Part shown: positions 53,213 through 64,000 of the stretch, in pieces
Position numbering within the stretch: position 1 is the first letter of the stretch
Layout of the letters: every line of letters begins with the position of its first letter
Assembly: GCA_964030785.1 (NCBI GenBank)
Contig: OZ034968.1
Location: 32,293,186-32,357,185, forward strand
Source: Siderastrea siderea
Taxonomy: Eukaryota; Cnidaria; Anthozoa; Scleractinia; Rhizangiidae
Length of the DNA: 64,000 nucleotides
Direction: 5' to 3'
The notes under the pieces: generated by a model
The model's database searches: none
The model's input: the letters and a program-made list of their open reading frames with translations, nothing else
Told to the model about the DNA's origin: nothing
Position numbers and translations under genes: made by a program

Positions 53213-56200
53213 AGCGTATCTCTTTATTAAAGTAAGTGTTTTTGTGCTGACAACTTACGCGCCACTACGCGCCAGTTTGCAATTATTCATGCAATTGCTC
53301 ATGTGAAACGATCCATAAAAAAGACGCTCTAGTCTCTGTCTCTGAAGTATACCTGATGCTATTAATTTTCTGATCTTTAGCTGAATCAATTCGTAAACTG
53401 GCCACCACTTCAATATTATACATATCAAAGAAGTAAATTTTAAATTGGCCCGAGTGCTGCTTTTTTAGTTTTGATGAAAAAGACAAATCGTAGGTTTATA
53501 TATTGTCATGGCAATCAAAGTAAATGTTACTGACGGACAAAACGGTCAGGGGGTCACATAGTCACACGCTATATTAGTTTATATGCAAAAGCTTTCAAGC
53601 CTCAGTCTATGATCACTCATGTAGAATCAGGCATACAACAGACGCTTAAAAAATTAGCCTGTGGAGTTATGTTGGAGACGCTTTAGATTTGCTGATCACG
53701 AGAGAAATCCATTCATAAACCACTTTCTTCTGTTTTGTTATATTAAGGTGGCCGAACACAGTTTTCTTGTACCTTTGCGTTATTCTCAAATCACTGGCAG
53801 TTGGGCAGCCAAAATTGGCAAGATGCAAGTTCAACTAAAAAAGATTATATTTTGACATGTTTTATTGGACAGAGTGCCGTTGCCATGGCAACGCAGCTGG
53901 TAATAAACCGGCATTAAATAATGGGTTTGATTTATTTTCAGAAAATCCAGTCGTTAGATTTTTTCCATCATTTGTCTCTAGAAAACTCTGAGCAATACTG
54001 GCCTATTGACACTGGTCTCGTGACATCTTGACAGAGAGATCTTCTGTAATTCTGTGTTTTGCATTTGAACGTTTTCTGAACATGTCCTCTGTCAGATTTC
54101 AATTTCTGTTTGCAGGCAAGTTACGCGTGTTCTGAACCATTATTGCACCGAATTTCATTAAATTTTAACGAGCGGTTCCGTAGAAATCAGTGCATTTCCA
54201 CTAAACCATGCCGTCACAATTTTCTGGTTGACTGCGCATGCGTTGCGTTTGAGAGGGTCCTCGATCTTTCTCGATCCATACAAACAATCCCAGAAAGCCG
54301 AGGCAGGGTGTTTTCCAATAGCACAACCTATAATACATTGAAAAACAAACGTTTTCACACATAACAAACTGTGTGCTTGTTAAGACGGAAAAGAAAAAAA
54401 CTCTTACAAATTCTTCACTGAACAAAATGAAATGATCGCTGTACAGGCGCCAAGTTTGTTTTTCTTAAAGCTTTCAGCTTTGTGCGCGCGCTAATTCACG
54501 TCAGCAGTAAAAATCGTACAGCGCGCACAAACTGTGTTCAGACACCTGAGGCCCAGTTTAGACGCCGTACCTCTCATGTGCCGTACCAAGTAGTACGTAG
54601 TTTTTTGGCAGTTGTACGGTGTCCAAATGAGTTTTTCGACAGATTTCAATTAGGCAAGCCAAAATCTCAGAGAACGGCAAAGCTTGCCGCTTAATACGAC
54701 CTAGGAGCGAAAATGTATTTGGTACGGCACATGAGAGATACGGCGTCTGAACCGGGCCTTAAGTGGCTGTTCTCTGTTGCTAGCTCTTTATTGGTGCTGA
54801 GTTATTTGCAGAAAGTATCGTAGTACTGTCAAAGGCTTCTAATAAACCAGTCATATACCTGTTCTGCGTGACTCCATCTCTTATTTAAAGACTTAGTTTA
54901 AATTTGTGCAGCCATCCATTTAGAAAGACGCCAAAGTTACTGGAGTTGTAGCAGCGACTCGTCCAAGACGCTTTCGGTCGCCAGAACGCCCTTAGTGCCG
55001 GGAGCGTCCTGGAAGTAAGTCACGGGCCGGGAGTGATAAGAGGCGGCCCTATAAGAATACAGTCCGTTGGTTACTTTTTACGCGTAGACTGAGGAAAACT
55101 TGTGATGACATCAACTCGTGCCCAAAGAATCAAAAGCGTCTTCAGTATAACCTTAACCGGTTATACTGAAGATTATTGATGCGTCCTTTTTCATGGATCG
55201 TTCCACGTGGGCGAAGAGAATCAATATTTCCTTTAAAATTAATCTAAAACAGTGTGACATCCAGCAAAAACACACAGTTTTCAAATAAATTACCAGATGA
55301 CTATTCATGTTAAAAAAAGCAAAAAAAAGCAAAAGCGAATTACATTCAACACAGCCACTTGCATTTGACGACTGGAACACCTCACCAATCGTAAAAATTC
55401 GCCATAGCAACCCAAATGGCTTCTTGTTTTACCCATCAAATGATGCAGACTGTAAACATCATGTAAAACATATACTGCGGGCAGGGTATCGGGTCGCGAC
55501 ATTCCCGATTCTTTGCGCGGGTTTTACTTTCCTTGAAGAAAAAGAACCACAATTGCTGTTGTCAACTGAGTCATTAGAAAGATGCATATAGAAGAGACAG
55601 TGCGCGTGACAACCGTTTCTTTTTATAAAAGTTAGTGGTTTTTGTGCTTACGACTTACTCGTGCAATTACTCGTGTTAAATGAGCCATAAAAAAGACGCT
55701 GTACTCTGTGCAATATACCAGACGCTGTCAATTCTCTGCCCTTAGCTGAGCCAATTCACCAGCTGGCCACCATTTCAATGTTATAAATATTGAAAAAAAT
55801 ACATTTTACATTGGTCTATACTGAACACCGCTCGTTTAAACAAAAAGATAAATCGAATGTGTATGTTATCAATCGAAGAATATGTCACAGGATTGTAGAC
55901 TCATCGTGCAAAATGGGCGGGTGGTCGCACCCCCGATGAACAAAGACCCCAATATAACGAACCATATTCTTCAGCCCAGTAATAGTAAAATGTATGGAAA
56001 AGTGCCCCGATACAACGAATCTCCGTTATGGCGAACACATTTTGCCAGTTCCTCGGCACTTCGTTATGCCGGGTTGCACTGTATACTATTTAATAAGCAA
56101 AAGCTTTTAAGCGTCATTCTATGATCACTCGTGTAGACTGAGGCATATTTTAGTCTAACTATGGAGTTATGTTAGAGACGCTTTAGGTTTCCTGACCATG

Positions 56201-57125
56201 AGACAAATCCTTTCATAAAACCGTTTTTTTTTTCCTCTGTTGCCAAATGTTTTCTGTATTGCTCTTCATTGGCACAGAGTTGTCTTGCGGAAAGTTTCGT
56301 GGTACTTCAGCTTCCAAGACCGTCAAAACAAAAACACACGCAATCATATAACTTGTTAAATTGTATTTTGCCTGCGTGACAGGCAAGAAAAGACTTCATT
56401 TATTTCTTTGTACTATTTGCGTGGAACGATCCATTACAATAAACGCCTAATGAAGTATCCAGAGTTGTAACAAAGATGCCTTAAGTATGCTCCCACCTGA
56501 ACGAACGCCCTTAGCGGCCGGAAGAAGGCGGCTGTACTAGAATACAGCTTTATACTTGAGTCAAGGGCAACTTGTGATGACATCAACTCGTGTTCAAAGA
56601 ATCAAAAGCGTCTTCGTATAACCTAACCGGTCTGCGGATAATTGAAGCGTCCTTTTTTACGGCTCGTTCCACACGAGCAGCAAAAGCCAATATTCCCTTC
56701 AAAGTTAATCACACTGCGTCAACCCCCCCCCCCCCCCACCAAAAAAAAAACAACAACAACAAAACATAAAGTTTTCAAATAACGACACCTTTGTTTGTTT
56801 GTGTTTTATTTATTTATTTATTTATTTATTTACTTACTTACTGAGCATTATAAAGGTAGACCAAAGCAAACGCGAATTACATTCGACACGGCCACTTGGA
56901 ACCCCTCGCCAATTTCAATAATTCGCCATAGCCGTGATAGCAACCTGAATGGCTTTCGCACAACTGATTCAGTGTCATGTTAGCCCTCATATATGACGCA
57001 GACTGTGAACCTCAGGTGGAACATATACTGCGGGCAGTAGCTATTCTAGATTTTTGCGCGGATTCTACTATCCAAGAAACATGATTGCCGTCTGTCGACC
57101 GAGCCACTTGAAAGATAGGGGTGGC
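53213..57125. repeat. Two-unit tandem duplication of noncoding DNA
   Basis: Unit 1 (about 53213-55610) and unit 2 (about 55630-57125) share, in the same order: GTTTTTGTGCT...CGATCCATAAAAAAGACGCT-like text; TGGAGTTATGTT(G/A)GAGACGCTTTAG; ACTTGTGATGACATCAACTCGTG with AATCAAAAGCGTCTTC; and GCGAATTACATTC(A/G)ACAC(A/G)GCCACTTG with ATACTGCGGGCAG. Unit 1 also holds the MITE. A part-unit may follow near 57640-57700. No ORF is conserved between units. Unit 2 has simple repeats: poly-C/A (56722-56764) and (TTTA)n (56807-56834). Confidence 0.78.
54550..54758. mobile_element. Harbinger-like MITE, copy 2
   Basis: 209 bp, close to 48291-48501 along its whole length, including GTGCCGTACCAAGTAGTAC and TTGGTACGGCACATGAGAG. 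The right flank is TTA; the left flank is TGA, one change from a TTA duplication. Confidence 0.82.
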
Positions 57126-60100
57126 GAATGGTCTTACGAAAATTAGGATCTTGCAAAATTTCAGCTGAATTTTCAGCTGAACGCGTCTCGTCGTTCAGTT
57201 TTTTGAGCGATTCTTTGCGTTTCGGAGTCTCTACTTTTTTTCGACCTAGCCCTCTCAGGATGTCGATCTTTTTGTGAAGCAGCCGGTCTTTCTTGATTTA
57301 TTTGGAAGGCTATAAAATTAATCTCGAAGTTCTGATGTGCTTAGGTAACTCTTTAGTTGCCCGAAACTGATCTGAAAGTCGCGTGTTCGACTTTTTATGT
57401 CCTGCAAAGTTTTGGGCTTGCATTGGGCAAACTCTAAAAGCTCGGTCTCGGAATTATAAGGGCCTCTGGCCCGCACAAGAAACCGATCGTCTCGCCGTCT
57501 CGCGAAGTCTCGAATTTATCATTCGCCACCCCTAAAGATACAAGTGACAAATTGTTGTAATAATCGTGCGAAATAGGGGCGAACGGGAGCTCGTAAATTA
57601 AAATTGCTGTGTACAGCAATTTTCAATGTTCCGTGGAATCAAATCACCTGTCAAAGCGTCGTTTTTAATATGGCTCATTCCACACGAGTAACTGATTTCA
57701 TTGAGTCGTCGAATAAAAAACTGTATCGAACAGAAATTAAACAAAAATGTAAATTTTGAAATTAAAGGAGTGGCTATAATGTACTTCCGATGTCCTTTAT
57801 ATAGTGTCATAACTATAAACACAAATTTCATGCCAACTCATAGATTTCTTGAAGCGGTAAAAAAACCTGTTAATAATGTAGAACAATCGATAAAAAATAC
57901 GCTTAAGTCTGCGGAGGTAATAGATATGCATTTGGTTTGTGATCACAGTCTAAATCCATTGACAAAAGCTTGGCTGGGGTGTCAATACAATCGTATAACT
58001 GAAGAGTAACAGATTGATCTAACTAAATGTATGTCTAATTGAGCCCAAAGAGCTGGAACGCATGTAGTAACATTGAAAACATTTCTAGTGTTTTTGCAAC
58101 GTACACTTTTATGACTTTTTATCTCCCCTGATTAACGTTTCCTGGCCACATTCAGTTTGATTTGCTCAGATATCTACTGTTTTGCTTACAGGCTCACATA
58201 GCCAAAAAATAATAATGTTTCAGTTCCTGGATCACCCTTTTCGGAAAAAACTTGATACGAAATGTATTTTCAACAGTTCAGGTACCGACAAGAGGTCTCA
58301 TTTATTAAACCCCGGCCAAACTGATTCAACATTTTATTCAACACCGTTCAACATTGTTGAATTCGGCAAGATGAACGCGTTTGGACACCCTGTTGAACGA
58401 TGTTAAACGATTCTGAAGGATGTTGAATGATCGATGTGGGGCTCCTGGTGATGTTAAATGGTGTGAACAAAGTTTGATTGCCATTCTGAACAAACAAACA
58501 ATGCTGAGTGATTTCGAATCCGTTTGACCGAAATCTTAACAGATATGTCCTTAAAAGGTTATATCTCATGACAGAAGACAATTCAATCATTCTGAGGCGT
58601 CTAATTAACTAAGCTGGCGATCCCATCACTCCCAGTCACTCAGAATCACTAATTTACTTTTACCCTTATAAGGACACTTAAGTTATCGCGTTACTCGCAA
58701 TTTCTCTTACAAACCACTTGAAGACTCACAGGAGGTTTTGGAAGACTAAAACTATTTTAGAGTACCTCTTCATATAACTAGTCTAGGCAATATAATTCAA
58801 CTGATGGATCTAGTGGCTATCAGACAATATTTCTACTATAAAACATTCAAATTACGTAAAATTTGAAGCGTTAATCTTTCCTAAAAATTGTTTCATCTGG
58901 AAAGATGCGTGAGGGATGGAAACGCTACATTTGTTTCACATGGGTCTTGTGCGTCAAAAGTAAGATCAGTAATATAAGGGAAAAATTTTCTTTCCAGTTT
59001 CTAATCTTGAAAATATCAATGCTGTACATGCAGGTCATTTGCAAAGAAACTCGAGACTGACAAGCCACAGGTCAGTACTGTTTGAAGGAAAAGTGCTTGA
59101 GTTTGTCTTAGCAACGGATAGGGTAGGGTGTTTATTGAGTATTGTGTAGTTCGATTAAACATAAAATATACATGTTTATGAATAGATGAATAAAACACAC
59201 GTTCACAGTGTAGAAATTTGGAATCGCACTGCATATAAATGCGTCCGAAAATTCGACCATAAACACCTTAATTTTCACTCTTTAGTAAGAAAGAGAGGTT
59301 TGATTCCTTTAGGAATGATCCAGGCCTGGGAATGATCTGTTTATATTTTCAGTCGTAAAATGCTAATTACTTTTCAGACTATCCGGCAGTTAGTTTGGTC
59401 TAAGTTGTCTAGACTTTTATTCCCTTTTTATCGATGTCGATGTTTTTTTTTTTTTGGGGGGGGGGGGGGGCTATTGTAGCGTAATAATTTATTTATTTGT
59501 TTTGCCCAAGTGAATGACGACTGAAAAAAAGATTTTAGACGCAAAAGCGCGGCATGTGACCGAGAAAACACAGTAGCTTGCCGGCCTTTCTTTCTTTCTT
59601 TCTTTTTCTCATATCAAAAACGACCGCCTGTAATATATAATAAACACGACTACTTTAGTTTGAATGGAAGATTGTCAATGTTGCAATCGAAGTTAGAGGG
59701 TAAAAATGGAAGCAAAAACAATAGTGATTTCTTCTGGGAGGAAAAGATAAAGTTTCTGTTGATCGAGATCGAATCGCGTAATTGAAAATAATTTCCACGG
59801 AGGGTCCGTTAGTTTGAGAAAGCGAGGTTTTTTTTTACCGGTTCTTGGCTATGTTCTTCATTTTTGAAATGTTGCATAGCTGACAGTTGTAAAAAAAATC
59901 AGTGTCAAGACAGACCTGAGGCTGAACCTAAGTAGGTGTTTTCACTTATTTTACAAGCACATAAATAGAGGAAAGCACAAGTAGGAAGAAAAGAAGAGAA
60001 ATTTGTGTTCAAGTAATCTGAAAACCTTGTGTGTCACTGAGGAATAGATGGTTATGAGGAAGGTTACAAAACCATTACTGCCTTTGGTTTTGGTTACGTT

Positions 60101-60320
60101 GACCTGATCTTCTGTGTTATTCATTCGTCGTATTATCGCATCAATAAACATATAACTAAAATTTTTAATCATCATACATAAAATTGTCATTTTAAGCATA
60201 AACCATAACAAAAGTTTACGTCAGCAAACGAGGATTCTAAAACAAAAGACTGACTTCTATAAAAGGCGAAAATAGTTATTTAGCTCTTAATTATTTTAAT
60301 GTTATCCTCTTTTTCTTCAG
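57126..60320. other. No recognised gene; dispersed repeats
   Basis: 57597-57622 is a small hairpin (AAATTGCTG/CAGCAATTT). 58311-58450 has repeated TGTTGAAC / GTTCAACA motifs after CCCCGGCCAAAC, resembling one end of a MITE. A T-run plus G-run lies at 59445-59470. An open frame of 102 codons at 57701-58009 has no recognised features. Confidence 0.45.
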
Positions 60321-60865
60321 AAAATATGGAAAAACATTCTTATAGTCCAATACCCCAGGGTAAAGCGGTTGACAAATACACAACAAAAACACCAGGCTGG
60401 GTCTCACATTTGATGTTTTCATGGCTCTCTGCGACAATGAGACTGGGATATTCCCGTCCTCTGGAAGAAAATGATGTCCCAATGACAGCTGTTGGCCAGG
60501 AGGACACCGCTGACCTGACACTTAAGCTTCAAAATGCGCTGAACGAGACTCCAACTGACAGCAAGGGAAGAAAGAAGCTCTGGCGATGTCTTTTGCGAAT
60601 AATTGACCCACTGGATTACGCAGTGTACATTGGTACAATGCTGGGAGATTCGATCTGTGGATTCATTCAACCAGTGTTGATGAATTTAATTTTTTGGGAG
60701 TTGAAGAATGATCCTGGACGTCTAAGTTACTGGAACTTTGTACTGGCGTCTGGCATGGCTTTCACGCTATTCCTACAACCCTTTTTCAAGAGCCATTGTG
60801 AGTATGCGGCAAATGTCGTTGCAGCTAAGATTAGATCGTCGCTTCGAGGAATCATGTACCAAAAG
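60321..60865 (+). CDS. ABCC-type ABC transporter, first coding exon (partial gene)
   Basis: The exon begins after acceptor CTTTTTCTTCAG, with ATG at 60326 (MEKHSYSPIPQG), and ends at donor AAAAG|GTAAAA; 180 codons, phase 0. Features follow the ABCC4/CFTR plan: short soluble N-terminus, then GWVSHLMFSWLSATMRLGYSRPLEENDV (an elbow-type segment before the first membrane domain, residues about 25-52), a linker, and hydrophobic helices of membrane domain 1 (AVYIGTMLGDSICGFI; FVLASGMAFTLFLQPFF). It ends at SSLRGIMYQK, the usual coupling-helix region. ABCC proteins export organic anions or conduct chloride. An ATG at 60299 lies before the acceptor and is not used in this model. Confidence 0.85.
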
Positions 60866-61363
60866 GTAAAATACTTATACCCCCTCAGAAAATCAATTGA
60901 ATATCTTTGACAAGAGCTGTAGGTCGAAGTTTCAATGGTTTTAATTTTATAAATGCTCCATAATTGATCTGTTGTAAGAAAGCTACGAAACCCCCTGTAC
61001 CCCAGGCCGTTCATTTGTCACTTACGGTAAACACAACAAATGCATTTGTTCGAATATTGACCTTTAAGCCGACATCTTCCGGGACAAGAACAAGTCGTAT
61101 TTTAGCAGCACTTAATATATACCTGCATGGAATCCCCAAATCAATAAATTGCAATTGCTAACACATTTTCGTAAGGTTTAATGTTTTAGTGCGTTTAATC
61201 ATCTATTTTTGTGGGTTAGTTGTCCAGAAACAAGAAGCTATCAAAAAATTTAAGAGTGAATTAATTCAGATTGGATGAAACTTTCGTAAACTCTTGAACC
61301 TACTATCTCTTCATTATGTTTAATTTCAGTTTGTTCACAAATTATTCCATTTCTTTTCCACAG

Positions 61364-61743
61364 ATCGTGAACTCCACCCAACAATCCCTCTACAAGATTG
61401 GTTCAGGAAAGGTCGTTAGCTTGGCATCAAAAGACTTGAAGCCAATACACACTTTTGTAAAACGCTTTCCGTATGTCTTCATCGCTCCACTGCAAGCGAT
61501 CGTTTTGTCCATTCTTCTGTGGCGGTTAGTCGGTGTGGCGGCTTTGGCGGGAATCCTTTATCTGTTGTTTATTGCCTTTTATCTCTGGGTAACCTACAAG
61601 CCCCTGAAAAAACTGAGAAAAGAAACATCGAAGTTCACGGCGGTACGTCTCACGCAGATTGAAAACACAATCAATGCTGTGCGATTGGTTAAAATAAGCA
61701 CATGGGAAAAACACTTTATAGATTCCATTGACAATGTCAGGAG
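61364..61743 (+). CDS. ABCC-type ABC transporter, second exon in view
   Basis: Acceptor TTCTTTTCCACAG, donor AGGAG|GTATGG; 380 nt, so the reading ends in phase 2. It continues from the previous exon in phase 0. It encodes KIGSGKVVSLASKDL, APLQAIVLSILLW, a hydrophobic hairpin (AALAGILYLLFIAFYLW) and the long helix ending RLTQIENTINAVRLVKISTWEKHF, the conserved region of ABCC membrane domain 1. The nucleotide-binding domains (Walker A, signature) lie beyond the window. The intron between is 498 nt. Confidence 0.87.
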
Positions 61744-61786
61744 GTATGGAGTGCTCTTTATTAAAATATGTTCAGAACTACCTTGC

Positions 61787-61788
61787 TT

Positions 61789-61853
<65 letters not shown>

Positions 61854-61857
61854 TATT
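61787..61857. repeat. (TCA)n microsatellite in the ABC transporter intron
   Basis: About 23 units starting 43 bp after the exon donor. It makes runs of Ser or Asp in open frames that are not coding. Confidence 0.93.
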
Positions 61858-61904
61858 ATTAGTATAGGTAATCATACGGTTTCGAGTTCAATTTGGAATT
61901 AATT

Positions 61905-62149
61905 TGCACGAGTGAGTTTTTCAAAAAGCTGAAATTGCACGAGCCGCTTCGCGTGGAGGAAGTGCCGGAAGATCTTACTGCAGACAGGAAGTGAGCATTT
62001 GACGCGGATTTGACACTTTATTTACTGATTGGCTGATGAAGATCAGCTGATAATGCTACGAACTCAAAGCGGTTCGTTTAATAATCATAATCCAGAATAT
62101 CGATGTGTAATTTGCACTGGTGTTACACTTTTTGCACTGGTGTTACAAC

Positions 62150-62180
<31 letters not shown>

Positions 62181-62240
62181 GAGTAATTTTTTCATGTATA
62201 TTATTAGTATTATTATTATTATTATTACTGGGAATGCTAT
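61905..62240. repeat. Dispersed repeat-like intronic sequence
   Basis: Contains TTGCACTGGTGTTACA twice (about 62115 and 62131), GCACGAGCCGCTTCGCGTGG, and a short (TAT)n near 62208. No coding sequence. Confidence 0.4.
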
Positions 62241-62635
62241 TTTGTTATGATGTATAACCCATCTAAGAACCCAAGAACGTTTCCCCGTTTCCCAGAATTT
62301 CATGCTTTGTATCTTTGACCAGAAATCGTGTTACTTTTGGTCAGTCAGGTATATTTGTTGCTACACGAAGATTCAACGCACTTAGGTCAAACAAAACGAA
62401 GTGCCCTGAATCAACGAAGAACCTCTTCAAACAACTTTCTTGGTCAAGAATGTAAATTCCTAGCCAAGTGAAGTTACAAATGAACTGAAAGTAGGCTCAA
62501 CTGAAAAGGCGAAAATGCTTTCATACGCAAAAGGAAAAAAAGACACTGAAAAGGCCTTCCAAATGGAAAAGCTAATACCGGGTAGCACGAATACCACAGA
62601 TACGAAAGAGGTAAATTTGCTTAAAATTTTGGATT

Positions 62636-63771
62636 TATCAACTGAGTTACGTTGATAAGTTAAATTGGCCACCGTAAAGAGATTGAAAGCTGACGTTTCG
62701 AGTGTTAGCCCTTCCTCAGAGCGAATCAAGGAATTGTGGGTTGCACTTCGTTTATATGGAGAGTGGTGGAGCTGTGCTATTGGTAGGAACATGGCAACGT
62801 GAAAAACAAGAATAAATTAGTTGAAAGAAAAGCGTTCGTTGATACCGTGGGAATTAAGTGTGCGCCGATTTGAAAAATGAATTTTTGTTCTAGATTTTTA
62901 CGGCTTTCCGTGTTGCCCTGGTGTAGGGAAAGGCCACAGATCGTCATATGTTGGCTAGAATGATTAGGGAGATTGAAATTTCGGGCGACTGGTTTAGATG
63001 CATCCTTTTCATTTTTCAACGTCTCGTAGGTGTTTGGAGAAACGGTCGCCTAGTCTCCTCCCTGTTTCACCAATGTATATCTTTTTGCATAAACTGCAAG
63101 TTATGCAATAGATAACATTTGCGAAGGTGCATGTAAAACGATCAGTGATTTTAATCGATCGCTTGGGTGCTGTTATTTTGTCTGCATTGTGAATGAAAGG
63201 ACAAGTGTTGCATCGTTTCCGCGCGCATTTAAAAGTACCCAGTTGATCATCAGATTTAAGTACACTTCTAACTAGAAAGTTCCCTATGTTTTTCTCGCGT
63301 TTGAATGAAATCAATGGGGCTGTGAAAATATTCTTCCTGTTTCATTGTCATTTTGGAGTAACTTAAAGTTACTTAAAATGATGTTTTTGGTTGCGAGGTT
63401 ATGTGGACATGGTGGATGGTGAGTGTAAATGGAATTCTATCGTTCTTTTCCTTCTGTGACGTTTGTAATGCTGACTGTCGATCAATCTGTTGAACACGGT
63501 GTTGAGCCGTGTTGACAACAGAATTAGGATAGCCACGCTTCTTGAAGAAATGGCGCATTTCCTCTGATTTGTTGGAAAAATCGACGTCATCACTACATAA
63601 ACGTCGAAGTCTAAGAAATTGGGAGAACGGGATAGAGTTTTTGACGTTGGAAGGGTTAGAGGATGAATGCAACAAATAACTGTGGGAATCTGTAGGTTTG
63701 AACTGCACACTGGTAGACACTGGTGGATAGGCCGTTGCCATTGATTGAAACTTTGATTTCAAGAAAAGCAA
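62636..63771 (-). mobile_element. Penelope-like retroelement, 3' part, degenerate
   Basis: Minus strand. The C-terminal end of the reverse transcriptase (KPTDSHSYLLHSSSNPSNVK, QFLRLRRLCSDD, MRHFFKKRGYP) at 63700-63520 is followed by a linker with KCARKRCNTCPFI and a GIY-YIG endonuclease (KIYIGETGRRLGDRFSKHLRD, then ARNFNLPNHS) at about 63090-62960. Frames change near 63710, 63400, 63310 and 63015, so it is dead. Downstream noncoding sequence (62640-62760) is the usual 3' region of such elements as I recall them. The RT core lies outside or is lost: plus-strand 63790-64000 does not match. Confidence 0.85.
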
Positions 63772-64000
63772 CCCTTAGCAATAAAAAGCACAAAGCAACT
63801 ACTCCTCATCTTATTAAAGTTACTGTTAGCATATTTAAGACCGGAGTGGAAGTTTAAACTTGGGTTATAGTTCAAAAGGAACTGTTTTGATTTTTCTGTC
63901 TGGAGTTTGGCTAGTTTGTAGCAAAACAGAGATACAAATGGCCCATAAGGGGGTTGAATGTTACTGAGGTGCTGTTAGGCAAGTTTGAGTGATACAAGAA
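63772..64000. other. No gene recognised at the right edge
   Basis: Reverse-strand text near 63750-63780 (FLEIKVSINGNG) still belongs to the Penelope-like RT, then similarity stops. The remainder is probably ABC transporter intron. Confidence 0.35.

Noticed and set aside
57701..58009. 102-codon open frame on the plus strand
   Set aside because: No recognisable motif, no splice or duplicate support; length is not unusual for AT-rich DNA.
61594..61875. Asp-rich or Ser-rich open frames over the (TCA)n microsatellite
   Set aside because: They are translations of a simple repeat next to a confirmed exon donor, not genes.
62680..62722. Hammerhead-ribozyme-like core (CTGAGGA ... GAAAC GTC on the minus strand) near the Penelope-like 3' region
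   Set aside because: Penelope-like elements can carry hammerheads, but here no helix III can be drawn between GAAA and GTC and helix II is weak. The match is probably chance.

Overview
The window looks like nuclear DNA of an anthozoan cnidarian, most likely a stony coral. The evidence is short exons with GT/AG borders, AT-rich introns, metazoan-type tRNA-Ser and tRNA-Arg genes, intronless cnidarian-style rhodopsin GPCRs, a DIRS element, Penelope-like and Ty3/gypsy relics, and repeat motifs I associate with coral genomes. The genus cannot be told from the sequence. Gene density is low and transposable elements dominate.

Layout. 1-3416 is a decayed Ty3/gypsy gag-pol cut by a 5'-truncated LINE with a 16-bp target duplication. 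2021-8721 is one copy of a segmental duplication of about 6.7 kb whose partner lies in direct orientation at 32217-38895. It carries the end of the gypsy pol, a tRNA-Arg, a divergent tRNA-Ser(TGA)/tRNA-Ser(CGA) pair and degenerate telomere-like repeats. 9651-11777 holds MITE-like repeats and a CR1-like LINE. 11823-18796 (minus strand) is a multi-exon, mutated gene that I read as an OTU-type cysteine protease module, a basic linker, a zinc-finger module, a MULE-like transposase core and a SWIM finger. 18891-23326 is an apparently complete DIRS-type tyrosine-recombinase retrotransposon with perfect 46-bp inverted termini.

23327-29728 has no recognisable protein gene. A class A GPCR follows at 29729-30616. 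Then come two very long hairpins (30923-31104 and 31685-31820) bracketing a small unknown ORF, with a second unknown ORF cut off by the duplication junction. This is the most unusual non-repeat structure here. 40196-41475 holds a third tRNA-Ser pair and a tRNA relic. Two further GPCR relatives lie at 44019-45047 (no visible start codon) and 46538-50864 (a pseudogene split by a 3,460-bp TTAA-flanked element whose excision would leave the frame continuous). 53213-57125 is a tandemly duplicated noncoding block, one unit of which carries a Harbinger-like MITE. The right end carries the first exons of an ABCC-type ABC transporter (60321-61743), with a Penelope-like relic in the sequence that follows.

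The genes form no operon or pathway. The window is a record of nested transposition, local duplication and GPCR birth and death. Frames, splice sites and repeat arms were read by eye, and family names rest on recognised motifs, not searches.
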